Source: JBKPIY01 sp046730475 (GTDB lineage Bacteria; Actinomycetota; Thermoleophilia; Solirubrobacterales; 70-9). Taken from it: DNA of 34,535 nucleotides. The translations under genes and the position numbers were made by a program. Positions within the stretch are counted from its first letter, which is position 1. The number at the start of each line of letters is the position of its first letter. Shown here in pieces: positions 14,824-22,902 of the stretch. The stretch lies in the NCBI GenBank assembly GCA_046730475.1, contig JBKPIY010000079.1, forward strand, positions 1 to 34,535, read 5' to 3'. Under the pieces are notes generated by a model. The model was not told the origin of the DNA and did not search any database. It worked only from the letters and a program-made list of their open reading frames with translations.

Positions 14824-16470
14824 ATGAGCGACGGGAGGCGCAAGCTCTTCACCCTGGTGGGGACGATTCTCGGCTCGACGATCGTCTTCCTCGACGCCAC
14901 CGTGGTCAACGTCGCGCTCCCGTCGATCAGCGACGATCTCAACACCGGGCTCGCCGACCAGCAGTGGGTGGTGGAGGCATACCTGCTCGCGCTCGTCTCC
15001 CTGCTCCTGGTGGGAGGTTCCCTCGGTGACCAGTTCGGGCGCAGGCGGATGTTCGTCCTCGGGCTGATCGGCTTCGGGGCGACCTCGGCGGCCTGCGCCG
15101 TCGCGCCCAGCACCGGCGTCCTGATCGGCGCCCGCGCCGCCCAGGGGCTGGCGGGGGCCCTCCTGGTTCCGGGCTCGCTCGCGATCCTAGCGGCGACCTT
15201 TGAGGGTCCGGAGCGTGGCAAGGCCGTCGGAACCTGGACCGCTTGGACCGGGATCGCGACCGTAATCGGACCCGCCGGCGGCGGGGCGCTGATCGAGGCG
15301 TTCTCGTGGCGCGCGATCTTCTGGGTGAACGTGCCGCTGGTCGTCTTCACCGTGCTGCTGACCAGGCACTACGTCCAGGAGAGCCGGGACCCGCAGGCCG
15401 ACCGGGCGATCGACTGGCTCGGGATCGTGATGTCCGCCGCCGGGCTCGGCGGGCCGGTCTTCGCCCTGATCCAGCAGCCGACCCACGGCTGGGGCGCGCC
15501 GATGGTCTGGGTCCCGTTGGTGGCCGGGATCGCGCTCTTCACCGCCTTCCTGATCTGGGAGTCGCGCTACCGGCACGCGATGCTCGACCTCTCCCTGTTC
15601 AGGGTCCGGAACTTCGCGGTGACCAACGTCGAGACCCTGATCGTCTACGCCGGCCTGATCGGCGCCTTCTTCTTCATCACCCTGTTCCTCCAGCAGACGG
15701 TCGGCTACTCGCCGTTGGGGGCGGGCTTCGCGACCACCCCGATCTCGCTGCTCCTCTTCGTCCTCTCCCCGCGGTTCGGAAAGTTCTCCACCGGGATCGG
15801 GCCGCGACTGCCGATGGCGATCGGGCCGATCGTCGGCGGCCTCGGCCTGCTTCTGCTGACCCGGGTGAACGCGGACGCGAACTACGTCACCGACATCCTT
15901 CCCGGAATCCTCGTCTTCGGCTTGGGCCTCTCTGCGACCGTTGCCCCGCTGACCGCGACTGCGCTCGACTCGGTCGAGGAGCGCCACGTCGGAGTGGCGT
16001 CGGGGATCAACAACGGCGTCTCCCGGGTGGCCGGGCTGCTCGCGATTGCAATCCTCGGGGCGGTGATCTCGGGCAGCTTCAAGTCCCAGATCGATCAGAA
16101 TCTCAACGGCCAGCCGCTCAGCGCCAAGGGCCAAAGCGCCGTCTCCGACGCGAAGAAGAAGCCGCTCGCGGCGGCGGATACCGGCGGATTGACGAGCCAG
16201 GAGGCGAAGGAGATCGATGCCGCGGTGACAAGCGCGTCCGAGGACAGCTTCCACCTCGGCCTCGGCCTGGCCGGCGTCCTGATGATCGTCGGGGGTGTGA
16301 TCGCGGGGGTCGGGATCGAGAACCCGCGCCGCAGGGAGGCGCGCGAGGCCCCGCGGGCGGCGCCCGCGGGCGAGTGCGCCCGCTGCGCCGAGCTGGGACA
16401 CACCCGCGGTCATCCCGAGCACGAGGCGGTGCCCGCCGGCGTGGCGGTCGGCGCCGACGGCTCCACCTGA
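14824..16470 (+). CDS. MFS drug exporter, EmrB/QacA (DHA2) family, 14 TM
   Basis: The 548-residue integral membrane protein has the DHA2 marks: motif D1-like FLDATVVNVALPSI in TM1, WVVEAYLLALVSLLLVGG in TM2, motif A GSLGDQFGRRRMF between TM2 and TM3, and motif C-like WTGIATVIGPAGGGAL in TM5. It is predicted to export toxic compounds by proton antiport; the substrate is unknown. A long outward loop (about residues 418-475, Lys/Ala/Ser-rich) precedes the last membrane segment, as is common in this family. Unusually, the cytoplasmic C-terminal tail carries Cys518, Cys521, His526, His530 and His533 in a short cluster that could bind metal. No regulator gene is adjacent. Confidence 0.93.
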   Translation: MSDGRRKLFTLVGTILGSTIVFLDATVVNVALPSISDDLNTGLADQQWVVEAYLLALVSLLLVGGSLGDQFGRRRMFVLGLIGFGATSAACAVAPSTGVLIGARAAQGLAGALLVPGSLAILAATFEGPERGKAVGTWTAWTGIATVIGPAGGGALIEAFSWRAIFWVNVPLVVFTVLLTRHYVQESRDPQADRAIDWLGIVMSAAGLGGPVFALIQQPTHGWGAPMVWVPLVAGIALFTAFLIWESRYRHAMLDLSLFRVRNFAVTNVETLIVYAGLIGAFFFITLFLQQTVGYSPLGAGFATTPISLLLFVLSPRFGKFSTGIGPRLPMAIGPIVGGLGLLLLTRVNADANYVTDILPGILVFGLGLSATVAPLTATALDSVEERHVGVASGINNGVSRVAGLLAIAILGAVISGSFKSQIDQNLNGQPLSAKGQSAVSDAKKKPLAAADTGGLTSQEAKEIDAAVTSASEDSFHLGLGLAGVLMIVGGVIAGVGIENPRRREAREAPRAAPAGECARCAELGHTRGHPEHEAVPAGVAVGADGST

Positions 16471-16481
16471 CGACCGCCGCC

Positions 16482-16487
16482 TAGACT
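16482..16487 (+). promoter_or_regulatory. -10-like hexamer before trpS
   Basis: TAGACT lies 9 bases before the ATG of trpS. No ribosome-binding site is seen between. It fits the leaderless pattern of this window. Confidence 0.4.
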
Positions 16488-16496
16488 CTCGCCGCC

Positions 16497-17486
16497 ATGC
16501 GCATCTTCAGCGGCATCCAGCCGACCGGGCGAAAGCACCTCGGCAACTACATCGGCGCGATCCGCCAGTACGTCGAGGGCCAGGACCGCGGCGACCCGGC
16601 GATCTACTGCATCGTCGATCTGCACGCGATCTCGGTTCCCTGGGACCCTGCGGAGCTGCGGTCGAACCTCTATGACACCACCGCCGTCCTGCTCGCCGCG
16701 GGGCTCGAGCCCGAGCGCTGCATCCTCTTTCGCCAGTCCGACGTGCGCGAGCACACCGAGCTCACCTGGCTGCTCTCGGCGCTGACCGCCCACGGTGACC
16801 TCAACCGGATGCACCAGTTCAAGGAGAAGTCCGCCCGCCAGCGGGAGCTGGTCTCCGCCGCCCTGTTCTTCTATCCGGTCCTCCAGGCCGCCGACGTGCT
16901 CGCCTACCGCGCCGACGAGGTCCCGGTCGGCGAGGACCAGCGCCAGCACATCGAGCTGATGCGCGAGGTCGCGCGGCGCTTCAACGAGCGCTTCGGCGAG
17001 CTCCTGGTCGAGCCCGAGCACCGAATCCCGGAGGTCGGCGCCCGGATCATGGACCTCCAGGATCCGACCAGCAAGATGGCGACCACCGGCGGCACCCCGC
17101 AGGGGACCGTCTACGTGCTCGACGAGCCGGTCGCGGTCACCAAGAAGGTGAAGAGCGCGGTCACCGACTCGGGCTCGGAGGTGAGGCGCGGCGAGGGCAA
17201 GGAGGGGATCGCCAACCTGATCGAGATCCTCGCCGTCGTTCGCGCGACCACCCCGGAGGAAGTGGAGCGCGAGTTCGAGGGTTCGGGCTACGGCGACTTC
17301 AAGGCCGCCGTGGCCGAGGCCGTGGTCGAGTTCCTGGCGCCGGTCCGCGACCGCTACGAGGAGCTCCGGCCCGACGAGGCCGCCCTGGAACAGACCCTGT
17401 CGACCGGCGCCGACAAGGCGCGGACGATCGCCTCACAGGTCCTCGCCGACGTCCGCGAGGCGATGGGCATCGGCCCGGCCGGCTAG
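16497..17486 (+). CDS. trpS: Tryptophanyl-tRNA synthetase
   Basis: This class Ic synthetase charges tRNA(Trp). The 329-residue protein has the normal bacterial length. The HIGH-type motif reads KHLGN (residues 13-17) in SGIQPTGRKHLGNYIGA; further marks are DLHAISVP, FRQSDVREHTELTWLL, YPVLQAADVLAYRADEVPVG and the tryptophan/ATP-binding GEDQRQHIEL. The KMSKS loop is degenerate, TSKMATT at 191-197, a form known from some bacterial TrpS proteins. Single gene with its own -10-like element; the opposite-strand remnant of a SnoaL-like gene ends 10 bases after its stop. Confidence 0.97.
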   Translation: MRIFSGIQPTGRKHLGNYIGAIRQYVEGQDRGDPAIYCIVDLHAISVPWDPAELRSNLYDTTAVLLAAGLEPERCILFRQSDVREHTELTWLLSALTAHGDLNRMHQFKEKSARQRELVSAALFFYPVLQAADVLAYRADEVPVGEDQRQHIELMREVARRFNERFGELLVEPEHRIPEVGARIMDLQDPTSKMATTGGTPQGTVYVLDEPVAVTKKVKSAVTDSGSEVRRGEGKEGIANLIEILAVVRATTPEEVEREFEGSGYGDFKAAVAEAVVEFLAPVRDRYEELRPDEAALEQTLSTGADKARTIASQVLADVREAMGIGPAG

Positions 17487-17495
17487 GCGAGAATG

Positions 17496-17698
17496 TCAGC
17501 CACGGAGGTCCGCGGCCCGGCGCGCCTCGGCGGGGTCCGCGAACAGCGCCAGTCGGACCACCCGGCCGTCCCGGATCGTGAACAGGCGTCGGCGGGCACG
17601 AACTCGATCTCGGGGTGCGCCCACTCGACGGAGCTGAAGTCGCCCTCCTCCCAGCGCCGGTAGATCCTCCGGGTCAGCTCCAGGTTCTCGCTCGGCAT
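17496..17698 (-). pseudogene. SnoaL/NTF2-like protein, internally deleted and frameshifted
   Basis: Read on the minus strand from ATG 17698, the first 38 residues match the start of a SnoaL-like polyketide-cyclase/NTF2-fold family (SENLELTRRIYRRWEEGDF, then SSVEWAHPEIEFVPADA). The frame then goes wrong, but in a neighbouring frame the typical end of the same family continues at once (LFTIRDGRVVRLALFADPAE, then ARRAADLRG and a stop at 17496-17498). Family members are about 125-140 residues; only about 67 codons remain. The middle 60-70 codons are lost and the junction near 17585 is out of frame. I conclude a decayed gene, not a functional one. Confidence 0.8.
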
Positions 17699-17743
17699 CC
17701 CGGCGGAGTATCCCCCTGCGGGTTCGATGACCGAAGATCTCAC

Positions 17744-17749
17744 TATCTT
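17744..17749 (+). promoter_or_regulatory. -10-like hexamer before scpA
   Basis: TATCTT lies exactly 6 bases before the GTG at 17756, which fits transcription starting at the start codon. Confidence 0.45.
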
Positions 17750-17755
17750 GGGCCC

Positions 17756-18475
17756 GTGAGCGCGGTCGCCGAGCTCGAACTCGACCTCGACGTCTTCCAG
17801 GGGCCGTTCGACCTCCTGCTCGCGGTGCTGCTGCGCGAGGAGATCAGCCTCGCCGAGGTCGAGCTCGGGGAGGTCGTGATCGCCTACGTCGAGCACCTGG
17901 AGGAAACCGGCGACCTCGACCTGGAGGCCGTGACCGAGTTCCTGGTCCTGATCGCAGCGCTCCTGGAGCTGAAGTCCCGCCTGCTGCTCCCGCGCGGGGA
18001 GGAGGAAGACGAGCTTGGCCCCGAGGAGGCCGCCGACGAGCTACTCGCCCGAATGCTCGAGTACCGCCGCTACACCGCGGCGGCGAGGGAGCTCGTCGCC
18101 CGGCTCGAGGCGGAGGGGCCATTCCTGTACCGCTCGGCGCAGCCTCCGGCAGGGCTTCGCCAGGCCGCCCTCGCGGCCGCCCGGCCGGTGTACGACCCCG
18201 ATCGCCTCGGTGTTGCCCTCGGGGACCTCCTGGCGACGCCCCCTGACGTCGACGTCCGCCACATTCGCAGAACCGTCTCCCTCCATCGCCGGCTGACGGT
18301 GTTGCGCGACCTGCTCGCGGCGAGGACGACGATCGACTTCGACGAGGCCTTCGGCGACGAGGATCGCTTCACCCAGGCCGTCACCCTGTTCGCCCTCCTC
18401 GAGCTCCATCGCCGCGGCGAGGCCACCTGGACGCAGAAGAGGGCCTTCGGGCCGATCGAGGTGACGGGCCGGTGA
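17756..18475 (+). CDS. scpA: Segregation and condensation protein A
   Basis: ScpA is the kleisin subunit that bridges the SMC heads in the bacterial condensin, acting in chromosome segregation. The 239-residue protein opens with the kleisin signature LDVFQGPFDLLLAVLLREEI, followed by LEAVTEFLVLIAALLELKSRL and LLARMLEYRRYTAAARELV, and ends in the winged-helix part (AVTLFALLELHRRGEATWTQ). I chose GTG 17756: it has a -10-like element 6 bases upstream and the conserved part starts about 12 residues later. An upstream in-frame ATG at 17615 would run over the opposite-strand pseudogene. GTGA overlap with scpB. Confidence 0.95.
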   Translation: MSAVAELELDLDVFQGPFDLLLAVLLREEISLAEVELGEVVIAYVEHLEETGDLDLEAVTEFLVLIAALLELKSRLLLPRGEEEDELGPEEAADELLARMLEYRRYTAAARELVARLEAEGPFLYRSAQPPAGLRQAALAAARPVYDPDRLGVALGDLLATPPDVDVRHIRRTVSLHRRLTVLRDLLAARTTIDFDEAFGDEDRFTQAVTLFALLELHRRGEATWTQKRAFGPIEVTGR

Positions 18476-19080
18476 GCACCGACGGCCAGGGCGACCCCGG
18501 CCCCCGGGAGGGGCGGCCGCTCGGTGCCCTCGTCGAGGCGCTGCTGTTCCTCTCCCCGGAGCCGGTGTCGGCCTCCGAGCTCGCCGAGGCGATCGACGCC
18601 GACGAAGAGGCGGTGGTGGTGGCGGTCGAGGCCTTGGACCGCGAGCTCGACGACGGCGACCGCGGCCTGCTCGTGCGCCGGATCGCGGGCGGCTACACCC
18701 TGGCGACGGTCCCCGAGGCCGAGGAGGCGGCACGACGCCTGTTGAGCAAGCCGAGGACGCCCCCGCTCACCCAGGCCCAGGCCGAGGTGCTGGCGATCGT
18801 CGCCTACCTTCAGCCGGTCTCGCGTCCGGAGATCGCCCGCATTCGCGGCGTCTCCTCCGATTCGGCGGTGGGCAGCCTGACCGAGCGGGGGCTCGTGGAG
18901 GAGCGGGGGAGAACGCGGTTCGGCGCCGTCACCTACGCGACCACCGAGCTGTTCGAGAGGCTGTTCGGCCTGTCGGGGATCGACGCCCTCCCCGACCCCT
19001 CGCGGTTCGACCCCACCCCGGAGGACGAGCGCGAGCTCCGCGAGCGGCTGCTGAAGGCGGGCGAGCAGCGGAGCTCGTGA
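18472..19080 (+). CDS. scpB: Segregation and condensation protein B
   Basis: ScpB is the winged-helix partner of ScpA in the SMC condensin. The 202-residue protein contains LGALVEALLFLSPEPVSASEL, split as LGALVEALLFL and SPEPVSASELAEAI, then GGYTLATVPEAEE, LTQAQAEVLAIVAYLQPVSR and EIARIRGVSSDSAVGSL, RGLVEERG and the terminal YATTELFERLFGLSGIDALP, all diagnostic. GTG start overlapping the scpA stop by 4 bases. Its own stop overlaps the GTG of the next gene in the same way, so a peptidoglycan hydrolase is translationally coupled to the condensin genes. Confidence 0.95.
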   Translation: MSTDGQGDPGPREGRPLGALVEALLFLSPEPVSASELAEAIDADEEAVVVAVEALDRELDDGDRGLLVRRIAGGYTLATVPEAEEAARRLLSKPRTPPLTQAQAEVLAIVAYLQPVSRPEIARIRGVSSDSAVGSLTERGLVEERGRTRFGAVTYATTELFERLFGLSGIDALPDPSRFDPTPEDERELRERLLKAGEQRSS

Positions 19081-20477
19081 GCGGGCGCCGGGGCGCCCGC
19101 CCCCGGAGCTGGGCCGATCCGCGGCTGCTCGCGGCAGCGGCCCTCGCCTTGGCCCTCGTCGTCCCTGTCACCGCGCTGCCCGTGGGCGGCGCCGGGGCGG
19201 GGACGGAGGCGCTTCCCTCCAAGTTCGTCTTCGGCCACTCGGTCGACGGCCGGGCGCTGACCGCCGTCCGGCTCGGAGATCCGAGTGCAGCCCGGGTCGG
19301 CCTGGTGGTGGGGGTCATCCACGGCGACGAGCGGGCCGGGCTGCGGGTCACCCGCGAGCTTCGCCGCAACCACCGCGACGTCCAGGGTGCCCAGATCTGG
19401 GTCGTGAACGCCGTCAATCCGGACGGGCTGAAGAGGGGCACCCGGGTGAATGCCCACGGCGTCGACCTGAACCGCAACTTCTCCTACCGCTGGCAGGACG
19501 ACGTCCCGCGCTCGAGCGGCTACTACCCGGGGCCGCACCCGTTCTCGGAGCCCGAGTCACGGGCGGTCCGCCGCCTGGTGGACCTGATCCGTCCGGACGT
19601 CTCGATCTGGTACCACCAGCCCTGGGGGGCGGTGCTCGCCTGTCACGGGCGCCCCCGGATTGCACGGCGCTACGCGAAGCTCGCCGGGATGCGGACGAGC
19701 TGCAGGGGACTCGGTCTGCCGGGCACGGCGATTGGCTGGGAGAAGCACCGGTTCCCCGGCTCGAGGGCGTTCGTGGTCGAGTTCGGCCGCGGGAAGCTGA
19801 GCGGAAGGGCCGCCCGCCGGAACGCGAGGGCGGTGGTGGCGGTGACCAGGGAGCTCCAGGCGCGGCGAGCAGCAGGCGCCCGCGCGGCCTCGGCCGGAGC
19901 GCCGAGGCCCAACATCCGCAAGTGGCTGATCCCCTTCCCGAAGCATCGCAAGCGAGAGATGGCCGCTTACTCCAAGCGCCATTACGGCCAGTACCAGTGG
20001 CGCCTTCGCCACCCGAGGACGATCGTCGAGCACTACTCGGTGACCGACACCGCGAGGGAGGTGTGGAACACCTTCGCCCCCGACGTTCCAGACGTCGAGT
20101 TCCATGAGCTCCCCGGAGTTTGCGCCCACTTCGTCGTCTCCCCGAAAGGCCGGATCTACAAGCTCGTCCCGGTATCGATTCGCTGCCGGCACACGGTCGG
20201 CCTCAACTACGTCGCGATCGGGATCGAGCACGTGGGCCGAAGCGACGCCCAGATCCTCCATGACAAGCCCGAGCTTCGCCACTCCTTGAAGCTCACCCGG
20301 TACCTCCGCTGCCGGTTCGGGATCAAGGTCAAGTACGTGATCGGCCACAACGAGAGCCTCTCCTCCCCCTTCTACAAGGAGCTCGACCCCCGGTTCCGCG
20401 GCCAGACCCACGCCGACTGGAACCACCACGACATGAGGATCTACCGCCGCAAGCTCCGCAAGCTCGGCGGCTGCTGA
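19077..20477 (+). CDS. Exported M14 carboxypeptidase fused to N-acetylmuramoyl-L-alanine amidase
   Basis: The 466-residue protein has an N-terminal signal peptide or anchor (hydrophobic residues about 17-36). Residues about 48-265 form an M14 zinc carboxypeptidase: HGDE (zinc ligands H82 and E85), LNRNF (131-135, substrate arginine R133), third ligand H180 in WYHQP, catalytic-type E235 in VVEFG. Residues about 310-466 form an Amidase_2/PGRP domain: IVEHYSV (H319), HFVVSPKGRIYKLV, GLNYVAIGIEHVG, VIGHNES (H424) and LDPRF (D437), matching the H/H/D zinc set of AmpD-type amidases. It should cut both the stem peptide and the MurNAc-L-Ala bond of peptidoglycan outside the membrane. Coupled to scpB by a GTGA overlap. 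The domain calls are firm; the exact bonds cut are inference. Confidence 0.85.
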   Translation: MSGRRGARPRSWADPRLLAAAALALALVVPVTALPVGGAGAGTEALPSKFVFGHSVDGRALTAVRLGDPSAARVGLVVGVIHGDERAGLRVTRELRRNHRDVQGAQIWVVNAVNPDGLKRGTRVNAHGVDLNRNFSYRWQDDVPRSSGYYPGPHPFSEPESRAVRRLVDLIRPDVSIWYHQPWGAVLACHGRPRIARRYAKLAGMRTSCRGLGLPGTAIGWEKHRFPGSRAFVVEFGRGKLSGRAARRNARAVVAVTRELQARRAAGARAASAGAPRPNIRKWLIPFPKHRKREMAAYSKRHYGQYQWRLRHPRTIVEHYSVTDTAREVWNTFAPDVPDVEFHELPGVCAHFVVSPKGRIYKLVPVSIRCRHTVGLNYVAIGIEHVGRSDAQILHDKPELRHSLKLTRYLRCRFGIKVKYVIGHNESLSSPFYKELDPRFRGQTHADWNHHDMRIYRRKLRKLGGC

Positions 20478-20557
20478 TCGAATTCACCAACCGCGGTCCT
20501 CCCCAGCTGAAAGACTCCGACCCGCCAGGGGCGGTCGAGAAGGGAGAAGGAGAAAGC

Positions 20558-21184
20558 ATGAACCGAGGCAACTGGGCGGCGCCGCTGTGCGGCGTGCTCT
20601 TCGTCGTGTCGACCGTCGTCGCGTTCGGACTGACCGGGTCCGGCCAGGATCCGGCGAAGAAGAGCGCGCAGGAGCTCGCCAGCTACTACGGCGATCACGA
20701 CACCAAGCAGGCAATCGGGGCGGTCGTGATCGCTTTAGCGGCCGTATTCCTGCTGTTCTTCGCCGGCTGGATTCGTGCGACGCTGCGTGCAGCCGGAGGC
20801 GAGGGCGCAATCCTCCCGTCGGTTTCGTTCGGGGCCCTGGTCGTGATCGCCACAGGACTCGGCGTGGCGGCGACGATCCATCTCGCGCTCGCCCAGCGCG
20901 CCGATGACATCGATCCAGTGGCCCTGAGCGCGATCAACGCCATCGATTACGACTTCTTCCTCCCGTTCGTAATCGGCATGTCCACCTTCCTGCTCTCGAC
21001 CGGGATCTCGGCGGTCCGAAGCGGCGCGTTGCCCACTTGGCTCGCGTGGGCCGCGATCGTCCTCGGTGTCGGGAGCTTTGCGGGCCCGGTGGGGTTCTTC
21101 GCCTTCCTCCTCGGCCTGCTCTGGATCCTGGTCGTCGGGATCCTCGGCGCCCTTCGCGGACGAGAGACCGCGGTGGCGGCCTAG
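20558..21184 (+). CDS. Hypothetical polytopic membrane protein
   Basis: I do not recognise a named family with certainty. The 208-residue protein has about six hydrophobic segments (about residues 9-26, 51-71, 87-110, 132-152, 159-178 and 180-198). Between the first two is an outward or inward loop with KKSAQELASYYGDHDTKQ, a pattern seen in a broad set of actinobacterial membrane proteins of unknown role. The ATG is preceded by GGAG at good spacing, one of the few clear Shine-Dalgarno sites in the window, and a small hairpin (CCGCC 20522-20526 with GGCGG 20530-20534) lies before it. It stands alone between the hydrolase gene and rluB. Confidence 0.75.
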   Translation: MNRGNWAAPLCGVLFVVSTVVAFGLTGSGQDPAKKSAQELASYYGDHDTKQAIGAVVIALAAVFLLFFAGWIRATLRAAGGEGAILPSVSFGALVVIATGLGVAATIHLALAQRADDIDPVALSAINAIDYDFFLPFVIGMSTFLLSTGISAVRSGALPTWLAWAAIVLGVGSFAGPVGFFAFLLGLLWILVVGILGALRGRETAVAA

Positions 21185-21276
21185 GGTCGGCGTCATCGGC
21201 GGCGCCCCGCTCCGGTGTGAAGGGCGCGGCGCCGGCCGCGGGGAAGCCGCCGGCCCCTGCCGGAGAAAATGAGCGG

Positions 21277-21987
21277 GTGAGGCTCGCCAAGTACCTCGCC
21301 CATGCCGGCGTCGCCTCGCGACGCGCCGCCGAAGAGCTGATTCGGGCCGGCCGGGTCAGGGTGGGCGGAGAGGTGATCACCGACCCGGCGCGGGACATCG
21401 CCGAGGGGAGGGGGGTCGAGGTGGACGGGCGCACGGTGGCTCGAGAGCAGCGCGAGGTGTGGGCGGTGAACAAGCCGGCGGGGGTAGTCTCGACCGCGCG
21501 CGAGCCCGGCCGGCGGCACGCCGTCACCGAGCTGGTGGACTCGCCGCGGCGACTCTATCCAGTCGGCCGGTTGGACGTGGACTCGACCGGGCTACTACTG
21601 CTCACCAATGACGGCGAGCTCGCCAACAGGCTCACCCACCCGCGCTATGGGGTGGCGAAGACCTACCGGGTGCTGCTCGCCCGTCCGCCGTCGGGCCGGG
21701 AGCTCGAGAGCATGCGCCGCGGGGTCCGGCTCGAGGAGGGGCAGACGGGGCGGGCGCGGGTCGAGCGGGTCGGGGAGCGGGAGATCGAGGTGACGATCCG
21801 AGAGGGGCGCAAGCGCCAGGTGCGGCGGATGGCCGAGGCGATCGGCAACCGGGTCGAGTCGCTCAGGCGGGTCCGGGTGGGATCGCTCGAGCTCGGCGAC
21901 CTGGAGGAAGGCGAGGCCCGGCGCCTCGGTGAGGATGAGGTGCGATCGCTCTGGGAAGATTCCCGGCCAATGGAGGGCCGGAGATGA
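21277..21987 (+). CDS. rluB: 23S rRNA pseudouridine synthase, RluB/RsuA family
   Basis: RsuA/RluB enzymes isomerise a specific uridine of rRNA to pseudouridine. The 236-residue protein has an N-terminal S4 RNA-binding domain (RLAKYLAHAGVASRRAAEEL, GRVRVGGEVIT) and the catalytic domain with VNKPAGVVSTA, the active-site motif VGRLDVDSTGLLLLTNDGEL (catalytic Asp in RLD), HPRYGVAKTYRV and REGRKRQVRRM. RluB is favoured by its place next to scpAB, as in many Gram-positives; RsuA-like specificity cannot be excluded. Start uncertain: GTG 21277 has GGAG 11 bases upstream and fits the S4 domain; GTG 21217 would add 20 residues. ATGA overlap with aroH. Confidence 0.92.
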   Translation: MRLAKYLAHAGVASRRAAEELIRAGRVRVGGEVITDPARDIAEGRGVEVDGRTVAREQREVWAVNKPAGVVSTAREPGRRHAVTELVDSPRRLYPVGRLDVDSTGLLLLTNDGELANRLTHPRYGVAKTYRVLLARPPSGRELESMRRGVRLEEGQTGRARVERVGEREIEVTIREGRKRQVRRMAEAIGNRVESLRRVRVGSLELGDLEEGEARRLGEDEVRSLWEDSRPMEGRR

Positions 21988-22361
21988 GCGGGGAGGAGCG
22001 CCTGTGGGCGGTGCGCGGCGCGATCCGGGTGGAGCGCAACAACCCCGAGGCGATCGTCGAGGGCACGGAGGCGCTGATGCGCGAGCTGATGGCGCGCAAC
22101 GGGCTCGAGCCCGAGCGGATGGTGAGCTGCATCTTCACCTCCACCCACGACCTGAACGCCGAGTTCCCGGCGGTCGCCGCGCGCAACCTCGGCCTCGACG
22201 CTGTGCCCCTGCTGTGCGCGCGGGAGATCGACGTTCCCAACTCGATGAAGTCGGTGATCCGGGTCCTGCTCCACTACTACGCGCCGGCCGACCACCGCCC
22301 CGCGCACACCTACCTCGGTGATGCCCAGGATCTCCGCTCGGACCTGCAGGCCGCCCAGTAG
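21984..22361 (+). CDS. aroH: Chorismate mutase, AroH class
   Basis: AroH converts chorismate to prephenate, the branch step to phenylalanine and tyrosine. The 125-residue protein matches the Bacillus-type trimeric class: WAVRGAIRVERNNPEAI with Arg11, TSTHDLNAEFPA, Glu81 and Arg93 in CAREIDVPNSMKSVIRVLLH and Tyr110 in AHTYLGDA, corresponding to the active-site Arg7, Glu78, Arg90 and Tyr108 of the B. subtilis enzyme. ATG start overlapping the rluB stop by 4 bases (ATGA). It stands upstream of an aminotransferase, aroF, tyrA and aroA, which supports a role in aromatic amino acid synthesis. Confidence 0.95.
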   Translation: MSGEERLWAVRGAIRVERNNPEAIVEGTEALMRELMARNGLEPERMVSCIFTSTHDLNAEFPAVAARNLGLDAVPLLCAREIDVPNSMKSVIRVLLHYYAPADHRPAHTYLGDAQDLRSDLQAAQ

Positions 22362-22368
22362 GGGAGCG

Positions 22369-22902
22369 GTGGGCCCCGGGATCGCGATCAGGGAGGCGAC
22401 GTCCGCCGACACCGAGGCCGTCGTCGACGTGATCGCCGCCGGATGGCGAGTCGGCTACCGCGGGATCGTCCCCGACGAGCGCCTCGAGGATCTCCCGGTC
22501 GAGCGCTGGCGATCGGAGATCGGGGCGGGGCTCGCCAGCCCCGAGGGAGACTCGTTCAGCCGGGTGGCGGAGCTCGACGGGGAGTTCGCCGGCTACTGCT
22601 ACGTCGCCGCGCCGGGGCGCGACGAGGACATCGCCCCCGAGATCCCTGAGCTGGTCGCGATCTACGTCGAGCCGTCGGCATGGGGCAGCGGCATCGGCAC
22701 CGCGCTGATCGGCGAGGCCGAGCGGGAGGCCGGCCGGCGGGGGTTCGTCGAGATGTACCTGTGGACCTTCGCGGCCAACGAACGCGCCCTCGGCTTCTAT
22801 CGAGCCCGCGGCTGGGGGCGGGACGGCGCCGAGAGGGTTCACCCCCGGGCGGGGGTGAAGGCCGTGCGGCTGCGTAAGAGGGTGGACAATACGCCGCCAT
22901 GA
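22369..22902 (+). CDS. GNAT family N-acetyltransferase
   Basis: The protein (177 residues from GTG 22369) carries a GNAT fold: IAIREATSADTEAVVDV at the start, the strand ELVAIYVEP, the acetyl-CoA pyrophosphate-binding loop WGSGIGTALIGEAE and the late TFAANERALGFYRARGW. The substrate is unknown; nothing in the sequence ties it to aromatic metabolism apart from its position between aroH and hisC. The start is uncertain: GTG 22369 has GGGGAG only two bases upstream, and ATG 22318 would add 17 residues that overlap aroH and look like its shadow. Its stop overlaps the hisC ATG by 4 bases. Confidence 0.88.
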   Translation: MGPGIAIREATSADTEAVVDVIAAGWRVGYRGIVPDERLEDLPVERWRSEIGAGLASPEGDSFSRVAELDGEFAGYCYVAAPGRDEDIAPEIPELVAIYVEPSAWGSGIGTALIGEAEREAGRRGFVEMYLWTFAANERALGFYRARGWGRDGAERVHPRAGVKAVRLRKRVDNTPP

